Part shown: piece after piece, positions 7,272-13,875 of the stretch
Position numbering within the stretch: the first letter of the stretch is position 1
Layout: every line of letters starts with the position of its first letter
Source of the DNA: Candidatus Nanopelagicales bacterium
GTDB lineage: Bacteria > Actinomycetota > Actinomycetes > S36-B12 > GCA-2699445
NCBI GenBank assembly: GCA_029939085.1
Contig: JAOZTQ010000011.1
Span: 1 to 15,476, forward strand
DNA: 15,476 nucleotides
Direction of reading: 5' to 3'
Translations under genes and position numbers: made by a program
The notes under the pieces: model-generated
Database searches by the model: none
The model's input: the letters and a program-made list of their open reading frames with translations, nothing else
Told to the model about the DNA's origin: nothing

Positions 7272-7700
7272 ATGGGCAACCCCGATCTCGACCGACTGGC
7301 CGCAGCTCGCCACGTGGCCCTTATAACTTTCCGCGCCGATGGCACTGGTGTGAGCACTTGTGTGTGGATTTCACGTGAGGGTGAAGCGATCTACGTTTTG
7401 ACCCACAGCGGCTCCGGCAAGGTCAAGAGAATCCGTCAAAACTCGGCGGTGGAACTAGGTCCTAGCGATGGTCGCGGTCGCCTTCAGGGCGGACTGTCCA
7501 CTGCCACCGCAGAGGTTAGTGACGACCCCAGCGTTGTCCGTCGAGTGAGCGCCCTAATCCGACGCAGATACGGTTTCCGCTATCCCTTTCTGCGAAGCAT
7601 GATGATCGCCCGCGGTCGGCGCACGGGAAAGCCGATCGCCATCCGAATCACAGATCCGGCACCTGTCAGCGCCTATCCCACTGGCGGCAAAGCGAGCTAG
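7272..7700 (+). CDS. PPOX class F420-dependent oxidoreductase, TIGR03666-like
   Basis: A 142-residue split-beta-barrel flavin/deazaflavin-binding protein. It looks like the actinobacterial TIGR03666 group: ARHVALITFRADGTGVSTCVWI (about 12-33), a YVLTHSGSGKVKRIRQN segment (about 41-57) that in this fold contacts the cofactor phosphate, then VELGPSDGRGRLQGG and a basic second half. Members are thought to use coenzyme F420 and reduce small organic molecules; the substrate is unknown. Its presence hints that the organism makes F420, but no F420 synthesis gene is in view. It sits on the opposite strand between hisF and priA, diverges from hisF by 33 bases, and converges on priA with overlapping stop codons at 7697-7700 (CTAG read both ways). 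Confidence 0.85.
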   Translation: MGNPDLDRLAAARHVALITFRADGTGVSTCVWISREGEAIYVLTHSGSGKVKRIRQNSAVELGPSDGRGRLQGGLSTATAEVSDDPSVVRRVSALIRRRYGFRYPFLRSMMIARGRRTGKPIAIRITDPAPVSAYPTGGKAS

Positions 7701-8467
7701 TCGGTACCGCTGAAATCCTGAGGCCGGACGTAACTATGACGCGGTTCTGCTGCGACGATCGCCTCCGGCAGGGTAAATGCACCCGAATACAGGGCCTTAC
7801 CAATGATCGCGCCTTCGAGCCCGACTGGAATGAGCTCCGCCAGCGAATGCAGATCACCCAGACTGCCAACACCTCCAGAAGCGACAACCGGCCGATCAGT
7901 CGCTTCACATACCGAGTGCAACAGCTCCAAATTGGGGCCTTCGAGAGTGCCGTCTCGAGCCACATCTGTCACCACATAACGGGCACAGCCCTCGCCATCC
8001 AAACGAGCCAAAGTGTCGAATAATTCCCCACCATCACGAGTCCAACCACGGGCTGCAAGCGTGGTGCCCCGGACGTCGAGCCCCACCGCGATCCGATCAC
8101 CGTGCTCGGCGATGACCTTGGCACACCACTCCGGAGACTCGAGTGCTGCAGTACCAAGATTTACGCGACGACATCCGGTCGCCAGCGCTGCGGTAAGTGA
8201 TTCGTCATCTCTAATGCCACCGCTTAATTCGACCGCAACATCTAGTCGGCCCACAACCTTGGCGAGTAGCTCACGGTTTGATCCGCGATCAAAGGCAGCA
8301 TCGAGATCGACAAGATGGATCCATTCAGCGCCTTGCTCTTGCCACTGCTCTGCGGCCTCGATTGGATCGCCGTAATCAGTCTCAGTACCTGCCGCACCTT
8401 GTACCAGTCGAATAGCACGCCCGCCTGCTACGTCGACAGCCGGAAGAAGCGTAAGAGTCTCATTCAC
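7697..8467 (-). CDS. priA: Phosphoribosyl isomerase A (dual HisA/TrpF)
   Basis: PriA is the actinobacterial form of HisA that isomerises both ProFAR (histidine) and phosphoribosyl anthranilate (tryptophan). The 256-residue sequence is very PriA-like: LLPAVDVAGGRAIRLVQG (Asp12, Arg20), IHLVDLDAAF, VELSGGIRDD (Ser82), GLDVRGTTLAARGW (Asp131, Arg140, Trp142) and VVTDVARDGTLEGPN (Asp172). Arg140 and Trp142 correspond to the Arg143/Trp145 pair that lets Mycobacterium tuberculosis PriA accept both substrates. The absence of a trpF gene in the trp cluster agrees with a dual role, though trpF could lie outside the window. The start is GTG 8467, with TAGGCT six bases upstream and no ribosome site. The stop overlaps that of the convergent PPOX-fold gene. 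Confidence 0.96.
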   Translation of the reverse strand: MNETLTLLPAVDVAGGRAIRLVQGAAGTETDYGDPIEAAEQWQEQGAEWIHLVDLDAAFDRGSNRELLAKVVGRLDVAVELSGGIRDDESLTAALATGCRRVNLGTAALESPEWCAKVIAEHGDRIAVGLDVRGTTLAARGWTRDGGELFDTLARLDGEGCARYVVTDVARDGTLEGPNLELLHSVCEATDRPVVASGGVGSLGDLHSLAELIPVGLEGAIIGKALYSGAFTLPEAIVAAEPRHSYVRPQDFSGTD

Positions 8468-8473
8468 GTGGTC

Positions 8474-8479
8474 AGCCTA
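8474..8479 (-). promoter_or_regulatory. Probable leaderless -10 element of priA
   Basis: TAGGCT lies exactly six bases (GACCAC) before the priA GTG. The hexamer falls in the 26-base gap after the DUF2510 gene, so priA could be expressed both by read-through and on its own. Confidence 0.5.
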
Positions 8480-8493
8480 CGCGTACCGAACTG

Positions 8494-8874
8494 TTAGCTC
8501 CCGTCGGGTGTGGGAGTAGGTGGAACCGGTGGGTCTGGAGTTGGTGGTGCTGGGACCGTCGGCTCCTGCGGTGTAGGCACTGGAGCAGTTGGCGGGGTAA
8601 TGGGTTCACTAGTCGTGCCACTATCCCGAAGCAGGAAGAACCAAGCGAAAAAGAACAGTAGCGCCGCCAAAATCGCCACTAACGCAATCACGACCCAAGG
8701 GTTCGATTTACGTTTCTCGTCAGCCACAGCAGCATTTTGTTGAGCGCCCGGCATATTGGGGTCACCGCCAGCCACGGGATATGCCCGAGCCTCCGTCCAC
8801 TTGTTGCCGTCCCAGAAACGTTGCCGTTCCGGTGCCTCCGGATCTGGGTACCAACCCGGCATCGGATTAGACAT
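8494..8874 (-). CDS. DUF2510 membrane protein with Pro/Thr-rich tail
   Basis: A 126-residue protein with a DUF2510 domain at the N-terminus (PGWYPDPEAPERQRFWDGNKW, about 6-26, the aromatic-rich motif typical of the family). A basic KRK and one membrane helix (about 60-82) follow, then an extracytoplasmic low-complexity tail of proline and threonine with TPDP/PTPT-like repeats (about 89-124). DUF2510 is common in actinobacteria as an N-terminal cytoplasmic module of membrane proteins; its function is unknown. The frame is open to 8970, but ATG 8874 puts the domain at the very start and has GGAGGT seven bases upstream, so that start is preferred. It interrupts the usual hisH-priA adjacency. A histidine-related role is not supported by sequence. 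Confidence 0.85.
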   Translation of the reverse strand: MSNPMPGWYPDPEAPERQRFWDGNKWTEARAYPVAGGDPNMPGAQQNAAVADEKRKSNPWVVIALVAILAALLFFFAWFFLLRDSGTTSEPITPPTAPVPTPQEPTVPAPPTPDPPVPPTPTPDGS

Positions 8875-8881
8875 GCCTGCT

Positions 8882-8887
8882 ACCTCC
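8882..8887 (-). promoter_or_regulatory. Shine-Dalgarno GGAGGT deciding the DUF2510 start
   Basis: GGAGGT is followed by seven bases and then ATG 8874. It is one of the strongest ribosome sites in the window and rules out the longer frame to 8970, which would overlap hisH. Confidence 0.75.
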
Positions 8888-8906
8888 GTCTTCACGCCTG
8901 CCCCTG

Positions 8907-8912
8907 ACCCTA
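8907..8912 (-). promoter_or_regulatory. Possible -10 element upstream of the DUF2510 gene
   Basis: TAGGGT in the 71-base gap between the hisH stop and ATG 8874 would place the transcript start about 26 bases before the ATG, leaving room for the GGAGGT site. No convincing -35 is seen. Confidence 0.25.
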
Positions 8913-8945
8913 GCGAAAGCGGACGGCATAAGCGACGAACATCGA

Positions 8946-9572
8946 TTATTTCGAGATTTCGGCGATCCAATTGCTTAAAAGTCGCGCACCTGATGCGCCG
9001 GACTTTTCCGGGTGGAACTGCGTTGCCCAGAGCGGACCATCCTCAACTGCGGCCACAAAATTTTCACCATGTTGAGCGGTAGTGCGCTGAGCAATCTCCG
9101 ATCCTGACCAGTTAAGGACGGCATAAGAATGAACGAAGTAGAAGCGGTCGTCAGTAGCTCCGGAGAAAAGCTGACTACCCGATGGCACTTCTACCGTGTT
9201 CCAACCCATATGCGGTAACACCGGCGCAGAAAGCCGCTCAACCGTTCCCGGCCACATAGCTAATCCTGCGGTATCCACACCATGCTCAACTCCATTGGCA
9301 AACATAATCTGCATCCCGACACAGATACCTAGTACCGGACGACCCATCGCGATGCGATCGGCGACAACTTGATCACCACCAGCACTTCGCAAACCTGCCA
9401 TGCACGCGGCGAATGCGCCAACCCCTGGAACTACCAACCCATCGGCCTCGCGAGCGGAACCGATATCGCTGCTGATGACCGCGTCCGCGCCCGCTCGAAT
9501 CAGCGAATTTTCGCACGAGCGAACATTTCCAAATCCGTAGTCGAATACGACCACACGTGGTTCAGGCGCCAC
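8946..9572 (-). CDS. hisH: Imidazole glycerol phosphate synthase, glutamine amidotransferase subunit
   Basis: HisH hydrolyses glutamine and channels ammonia to HisF. The 208-residue class I amidotransferase has the nucleophile Cys84 in LGICVGMQIMF, the oxyanion segment VVPGVGAF (47-54) and the rest of the triad, His187 and Glu189, in QFHPEKSG. The LPHMGWN and YFVHSY motifs are typical of HisH. The GTG start at 9572 overlaps hisB by 11 bases and has AAGGGA about seven bases upstream inside hisB, so the two are translated together. It is the last gene of the hisD-hisC-hisB-hisH block. Its partner hisF is encoded separately beyond priA, so matched expression of the two subunits must rely on two transcription units. 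Confidence 0.97.
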   Translation of the reverse strand: MAPEPRVVVFDYGFGNVRSCENSLIRAGADAVISSDIGSAREADGLVVPGVGAFAACMAGLRSAGGDQVVADRIAMGRPVLGICVGMQIMFANGVEHGVDTAGLAMWPGTVERLSAPVLPHMGWNTVEVPSGSQLFSGATDDRFYFVHSYAVLNWSGSEIAQRTTAQHGENFVAAVEDGPLWATQFHPEKSGASGARLLSNWIAEISK

Positions 9573-10158
9573 CTAAGGTTCCCTTGGTGCTAGGCACCCC
9601 GACCACACGCGCGTCTAGCTGTACGGCAGTGCGCAACGAGCGAGCAACTGATTTGAACTGAGCCTCTACGATGTGATGAGCATTGCGGCCCGCCAAAACC
9701 CTGACGTGCAACGTGATTTGGGCAGTGGCAACGATCGATTCCCAGATGTGCCGGGTCAATGTTGTGTCATAGGTGCCGATAAGTTCGACCAACTCTGGCT
9801 CTTCATGGACCAGATAAGGCCGACCAGAAAGATCAACGGCGGACTGGACCAGAGCTTCGTCCAGCGGAACTAGTGAATCGCCGTATCTGCGAACACCCTG
9901 CTTGTCACCTAACGCCTCACGAAGCGCCTGACCCAGAGCCAGTGAGGTGTCTTCAACCGTGTGGTGGGCATCAACTTCGAGATCACCGACGGTATGCACT
10001 GACAGATCGAAACCCCCGTGCTTACCGAGTTGCGCCAACATGTGGTCAAAAAACGGCACGCCGGTGTCAACTTGCGCAGTACCTGTGCCATCAAGATCTA
10101 ACTGGATCGACACCTTGCTTTCTTTGGTATCGCGCTCTACTGATGCCGTCCTGCTCAT
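9562..10158 (-). CDS. hisB: Imidazoleglycerol-phosphate dehydratase
   Basis: HisB removes water from imidazole glycerol phosphate to give imidazole acetol phosphate, using a di-manganese centre. The 198 residues are one dehydratase domain with no fused phosphatase, as usual in actinobacteria. Metal-ligand motifs are all present: FFDHM (His39), DAHHTVEDT (His65, His66, Glu69) and NAHHIVEAQFK (His161, His162, Glu165). The histidinol-phosphate phosphatase must therefore come from another gene, not in this window. The ATG start overlaps the hisC stop by four bases (ATGA), with AGGAG seven bases upstream, a good ribosome site. Confidence 0.97.
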   Translation of the reverse strand: MSRTASVERDTKESKVSIQLDLDGTGTAQVDTGVPFFDHMLAQLGKHGGFDLSVHTVGDLEVDAHHTVEDTSLALGQALREALGDKQGVRRYGDSLVPLDEALVQSAVDLSGRPYLVHEEPELVELIGTYDTTLTRHIWESIVATAQITLHVRVLAGRNAHHIVEAQFKSVARSLRTAVQLDARVVGVPSTKGTLGGA

Positions 10159-11240
10159 GAATCTGCTCCTGTCCGATGGACGATTTCGCCGAACTCTTTC
10201 CGGAAGATCTCATTTTCTGCTGGTGTACCAATGCTCACCCGAAGGCAACCAGGTATCGGAGTCTCACGAATCAATACGCCACGATCTCGCAATCCGGTAA
10301 AGATCTCAGCGGAATTAGCAAGCGGCCCGATCAAGACATAGTTAGCTTGTGACTGAGCAAAGGGTATTCCCTGCTCCGAGAGCCACACCATCAACTGATC
10401 GCGCTCCCTGACAACTTCTGCCACTGGCGCGAGCAAATCGTCCGAAAACTCCAAAGCAGCGATCGCTGCCTCTTGTGTTGTGGTGGACAGGTGGTAGGGC
10501 AACCGAACAATCCGTAAGGCATCAACCACATCCGCCGAAGCAACTGCATAACCTAAGCGCAACCCGGCCAAGCCGAACGCTTTACTTAAGGTGCGCACGA
10601 CCACCAGACGATCGAGGTCTTCAATCAGATCCAACGCCGAGGTGCCATCGCCGAACTCGGCATATGCCTCGTCGATGACCAGGACTCCTGCCGGGGCCAC
10701 TAAGTCATGCAGTGACAAAACCTCGCTCCGACTTAGTGGAGTTCCCGTTGGATTATTAGGGGATGCAACGATAACCACTGCTGGCGGATCTGCCGCAATC
10801 GCAGCAGCAGCGGCATCGAGATTAATACTGAAATCCGATCCACGCTCTTCTGATCGGAATACCGTCATTGTGTCGCGCGCGTATACCGGATACATAGAAT
10901 AGGAAGGCGAAAACGTCAACATGGAGCGACCTGGACCGGCAAATGCGCCCAGGAGTTGATGCATTACCTCGTTGCTGCCATTGGCCGGCCAAATCTGCGA
11001 TGCAGTGATGCCTCGACCCACATAGTTGGCGAGCGCCGAACGCAGCCGCTTCACTTCCCGATCTGGGTATCGGTTGAGCGAAATCGCTACCTCGGCTAAG
11101 CGCTCACCAATTGCTTGTACAACTGCCTCCGGCGGCGGATAGGGGTTTTCATTCACGTTCAGGCGCACCGGAACGCGATCGGTAGGGGCGCCGTATGGCT
11201 CCTCCCCCAAGAGTTCCGCTCGTAGCGGTAGCGATTCCAT
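10155..11240 (-). CDS. hisC: Histidinol-phosphate aminotransferase
   Basis: HisC is a fold-type I PLP aminotransferase that turns imidazole acetol phosphate and glutamate into histidinol phosphate. The 361-residue length is normal. Visible motifs are LNVNENPYPPP near the N-terminus, ANGSNEV, SPNNPTGTPLS (Asn163 region), VIDEAYAEF (Asp190, Tyr193) and TLSKAFGLAGLRLGY with the PLP-binding Lys220, then a C-terminal Arg in LRVSIGTP for substrate carboxyl/phosphate contact. The start ATG shares its A with the hisD stop (TGATG), so translation is coupled. In actinobacteria some HisC-type enzymes also accept aromatic keto acids; the operon context argues for the histidine role here. Confidence 0.97.
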   Translation of the reverse strand: MESLPLRAELLGEEPYGAPTDRVPVRLNVNENPYPPPEAVVQAIGERLAEVAISLNRYPDREVKRLRSALANYVGRGITASQIWPANGSNEVMHQLLGAFAGPGRSMLTFSPSYSMYPVYARDTMTVFRSEERGSDFSINLDAAAAAIAADPPAVVIVASPNNPTGTPLSRSEVLSLHDLVAPAGVLVIDEAYAEFGDGTSALDLIEDLDRLVVVRTLSKAFGLAGLRLGYAVASADVVDALRIVRLPYHLSTTTQEAAIAALEFSDDLLAPVAEVVRERDQLMVWLSEQGIPFAQSQANYVLIGPLANSAEIFTGLRDRGVLIRETPIPGCLRVSIGTPAENEIFRKEFGEIVHRTGADS

Positions 11241-12559
11241 CAGTTAGTGCCATCCGATGCGTTGAAGCGGGCAGAAATAGCAGCTCCGTGTGCTGGGAGA
11301 TCTTCGGCGTCGGCGAGGATCTGCACCGCATCTGCTATTCCAGCGAGTGCTTCACGACTGTAGTTGATGGTCTGAACCGAGCGAAGGAAGGTATGCACGC
11401 CGAGTCCTGAAGAGTGGGCCGACATCCCCGAAGTGGGCAGTACGTGATTCGAACCTGCGGCGTAGTCACCTAACGATACGGGACTTTCCGCACCTATGAA
11501 GATCGCGCCTGCATTTGTGATCCGGGCAGCGACCTCATCGGCAGCGTGAGTCTGGATTTCTAAATGTTCCGCGCCATAGCTATTGGCGACCTCGACCGCC
11601 GCGTCAACATCTTCAACCAAAACCACAGCACTCTGTTCACCCGTAAGCGCGGCAGCGATCCGCTCACTGTGTTTCGTTGCAGCTACTTGAGTTACCAGCG
11701 CGTGACCAACAGCCTTCGCGAGGCGCTCGGAATCCGTGACCAAGACTGCAGCGGCAAGCGGATCATGTTCCGCTTGGCTCACTAGATCGGCGGCGACAAT
11801 GTGTGCATCTGCACTGTCATCTGCGATGACCATAACTTCGGTTGGGCCGGCTTCAGAGTCGATACCGACCCGACCCCTGACTGCTCGTTTTGCCGCAGTA
11901 ACCCACACATTGCCAGGACCCGTAATCAGATCAACCGGCTCACATGCCCCTGAAGGCAGCGGAGCTCCGTAGGCCAATAACGCCACAGCCTGAGCACCGC
12001 CAACTGCATAAACCTCGGTGACTCCCAGCATTTGACATGTAGCCAAAATAACGGGGTGCGGCCATCCGTGATGATCTGCCTGGGGTGGTGAAACTACCGC
12101 TAGGGACCCGACACCGGCTACTTGGGCCGGGATCACATTCATGATCACACTAGATGGATAAACTGCTCGACCACCGGGAACGTACAGCCCAACTCGATTG
12201 ACCGGGATCCATCGCTGCCCAATCGTGCCGCCGGGCACGACATCGACCACCATCTCTTCGGGCCGCTGCCGCTCATGTACCGTTCGGACCCGCTGAGCTG
12301 CCGTCTCCAACGCCGAACGAACTGACGGCGATAGTTCATCCCAAGATGCCGCTAGGACCTCACCTGGCACTCGGAGACTCTCAGGAACCGTTCCGTCAAG
12401 TCGTTCAGTCCAATCCTGGACAGCGTCAAAGCCTCGCTCCGCAACGTCATCCACAATGGATACAACCTGCTCGTATACATCATCTGGAGTTTGACCGGCA
12501 CGAGGTATTACCTGGGATGCGTCCCAATCGCTCCCTCGAAGGTCAATAAGCCTGATCAC
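11240..12559 (-). CDS. hisD: Histidinol dehydrogenase
   Basis: HisD carries out the last two oxidations, histidinol to histidine, with NAD and a zinc ion. The 439-residue protein is full length. Residues matching known catalytic and zinc sites are Gln262 and His265 in SQAEHDPLA, the acid/base pair Glu331 and His332 in GAEHLEI, Asp365 in LGDYAAGSNHVLPT and His424 in LPAHGAA. VGLYVPGG and TGPGNVWV segments are intact. It is the first gene of the hisDCBH block. The start codon is GTG 12559: AGGGGA is directly against it, too close to serve as a ribosome site, whereas TAGACT lies exactly six bases upstream, so I infer a leaderless message. The divergent deacylase gene begins 46 bases away. Confidence 0.97.
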   Translation of the reverse strand: MIRLIDLRGSDWDASQVIPRAGQTPDDVYEQVVSIVDDVAERGFDAVQDWTERLDGTVPESLRVPGEVLAASWDELSPSVRSALETAAQRVRTVHERQRPEEMVVDVVPGGTIGQRWIPVNRVGLYVPGGRAVYPSSVIMNVIPAQVAGVGSLAVVSPPQADHHGWPHPVILATCQMLGVTEVYAVGGAQAVALLAYGAPLPSGACEPVDLITGPGNVWVTAAKRAVRGRVGIDSEAGPTEVMVIADDSADAHIVAADLVSQAEHDPLAAAVLVTDSERLAKAVGHALVTQVAATKHSERIAAALTGEQSAVVLVEDVDAAVEVANSYGAEHLEIQTHAADEVAARITNAGAIFIGAESPVSLGDYAAGSNHVLPTSGMSAHSSGLGVHTFLRSVQTINYSREALAGIADAVQILADAEDLPAHGAAISARFNASDGTN

Positions 12560-12565
12560 TCCCCT

Positions 12566-12571
12566 AGTCTA
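12566..12571 (-). promoter_or_regulatory. Probable leaderless -10 element of the hisDCBH operon
   Basis: TAGACT lies exactly six bases (AGGGGA) before the hisD GTG. No clear -35 is visible, and no room exists for a histidine attenuator leader between this hexamer and the start codon. Confidence 0.5.
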
Positions 12572-12605
12572 CGAAGGACAGCGCAAATCACGAAGTGAGC
12601 CGCCG

Positions 12606-13169
12606 ATGAATACTGCTAAATCCAAAGATGACGGCACCTCTAAGCAGTCCGAAACAAAGAAACAGGCCAAGAAAAAAGCTAAAAAGCAAGAGCGAGCAGC
12701 GTCTGCGACGCCGGCCACACTCGCACTTGGTGAGCTCGGCTTTCCCTACGCCCTGCATTCCTATCAGCATGATCCCGATTCAGAGAGTTACGGAAGTGAG
12801 GCCGCTGAGAAACTCAAGGTTGATAGTCGAAGGGTCTTCAAAACTCTGATCACCGAACTGCAAGATCAACCAACCGTCGCTTTATTGCCCGTCAATGGGC
12901 AACTGAACTTTCGCGCCCTAGCGGCCGCGGCAGGGGTTAAGCGAGGTGAGATGGCCGCTCCGGCTACTGCCGAACGATTAAGTGGTTATCGACTTGGCGG
13001 AATCAGCCCGCTAGGGATGAAGAAACGACTCCCCGTAATTATTGATACATCGTGCCTGCACTTTCCCACCGTCATGGTTTCTGCCGGCCGTCGAGGTCTT
13101 GAGCTGGAGGTACAGCCGCAACATTTGATCGACGCATTAGGTGCCCGAATCGCTCCGATAACCCACTGA
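12606..13169 (+). CDS. ybaK: Cys-tRNA(Pro)/Cys-tRNA(Cys) deacylase, YbaK/EbsC family
   Basis: YbaK-type proteins hydrolyse tRNA(Pro) mischarged with cysteine, a trans-editing step that protects translation fidelity. The domain (about 34-187) begins at TPATLALGELGFPYALHSY and contains VFKTL with the essential Lys79, LLPVNGQLNFRALAAAAG (93-110), the family loop GGISPLGM (131-138) and VSAGRRGLELEV. The 187-residue protein has an extra N-terminal stretch of about 33 residues, almost all lysine, glutamine, serine and alanine (for example KKQAKKKAKK, 18-27), not part of the usual enzyme. ATG 12606 has only a weak GAAGTGAG ribosome site, but no later start before the domain is better. It is divergent from hisD and probably unrelated to histidine synthesis. 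Confidence 0.9.
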   Translation: MNTAKSKDDGTSKQSETKKQAKKKAKKQERAASATPATLALGELGFPYALHSYQHDPDSESYGSEAAEKLKVDSRRVFKTLITELQDQPTVALLPVNGQLNFRALAAAAGVKRGEMAAPATAERLSGYRLGGISPLGMKKRLPVIIDTSCLHFPTVMVSAGRRGLELEVQPQHLIDALGARIAPITH

Positions 13170-13215
13170 AATAGGGCTAGTCACCGGTGCTGCCGCGCAA
13201 TCGCCCCGAGTAAGT

Positions 13216-13221
13216 AAGAAT
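13216..13221 (+). promoter_or_regulatory. Possible leaderless -10 element of the 13228 gene
   Basis: AAGAAT lies six bases (AGAGAC) before ATG 13228 (TAAGAA fits at seven). The stretch AATAGAGAC-ATG resembles AATAGAGAT-ATG at hisI. The first base of the hexamer is not T and no -35 is clear. Confidence 0.35.
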
Positions 13222-13227
13222 AGAGAC

Positions 13228-13875
13228 ATGCATGAGTCTCGGACCCCATTCATTATTGGTGCGATCGTCTTTGCCGTCATATTCGCGATCGGAGCCATAC
13301 TGCTTGCCCAAACCGGTGGAGGCACTGCGGCCCCGGTGACCCCTAGCCCGACACCAACTCCGTCAGCAACTGAGGGCACACCAACCGAAGCGCCCAAGAA
13401 AGAAGACGTGGAGTCAGATGAAGGAACCACCGTCGTAGAACTGCGGTTCACAGGCGAATGTGAGGGCTGTTTGGTCACAGCGCGCCAAACAAATAGCCCA
13501 GATAGCGAGCAAGAATTCACTGCGACCATCACCGAGTCAGTCACCCAAGTCGAACTCCCGACCCCAAACACCTACGGTCTATATTTCGAAGTTCGCGGTA
13601 CTACGGGTGGGGTTGAAAATGACTCACGTCAACTCGTTGTCCTGTCTCCTAAGGGAGCGGATCCAGGCTCGGCAGTTTCGGCTGCAGATTTAGAGAAGGC
13701 TGATGAAGTTCGAGCTTGTTGGGCTGGTACGACACTTGATACCGCAGTCGTTGAGCTTAAAGTCACAGCTAACGATGGTGAGGTCTCGGCAGCTTGGGCA
13801 GACCCGGCATTGCCAACTGTGGGTAAGGCCGTCGCGGCTAACCGCACCGCAACTGCATCACCTGATTGCGCCTAA
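13228..13875 (+). CDS. Unknown membrane-anchored or exported protein with four cysteines
   Basis: I do not recognise this 215-residue protein. It has a hydrophobic N-terminal helix (about 8-28) that is either a membrane anchor or an uncleaved signal, with no lipobox Cys after it. A Thr/Pro-rich linker with PTPTP repeats (about 34-56) and an acidic patch (59-65) follow, then a beta-rich-looking extracytoplasmic region (about 66-215). That region holds Cys78 and Cys81 (CEGC), Cys164 and Cys214, which could form two disulfides outside the cell. The alternation of short hydrophobic and polar runs is typical of an immunoglobulin-like beta fold, but I cannot assign a family. The start has little ribosome site. 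The 3' end overlaps the dnaE stop by four bases on the opposite strand. It resembles the DUF2510 protein only in having a TM plus Pro/Thr linker. Confidence 0.8.
   Translation: MHESRTPFIIGAIVFAVIFAIGAILLAQTGGGTAAPVTPSPTPTPSATEGTPTEAPKKEDVESDEGTTVVELRFTGECEGCLVTARQTNSPDSEQEFTATITESVTQVELPTPNTYGLYFEVRGTTGGVENDSRQLVVLSPKGADPGSAVSAADLEKADEVRACWAGTTLDTAVVELKVTANDGEVSAAWADPALPTVGKAVAANRTATASPDCA

Noticed and set aside
8510..8600. Repetitive GT/GGN-rich DNA that could be a regulatory repeat
   Set aside because: It encodes the Pro/Thr-rich tail of the DUF2510 protein and its periodicity follows codons.
8875..8970. N-terminal extension of the DUF2510 protein to 8970
   Set aside because: It would overlap hisH, and ATG 8874 has a strong GGAGGT site and starts right at the domain.
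13137..13571. 144-codon minus-strand open frame across the start of the unknown protein gene
   Set aside because: The plus-strand frame has a coherent helix-linker-domain layout; the antisense frame is a serine/valine-rich shadow and overlaps the end of ybaK.
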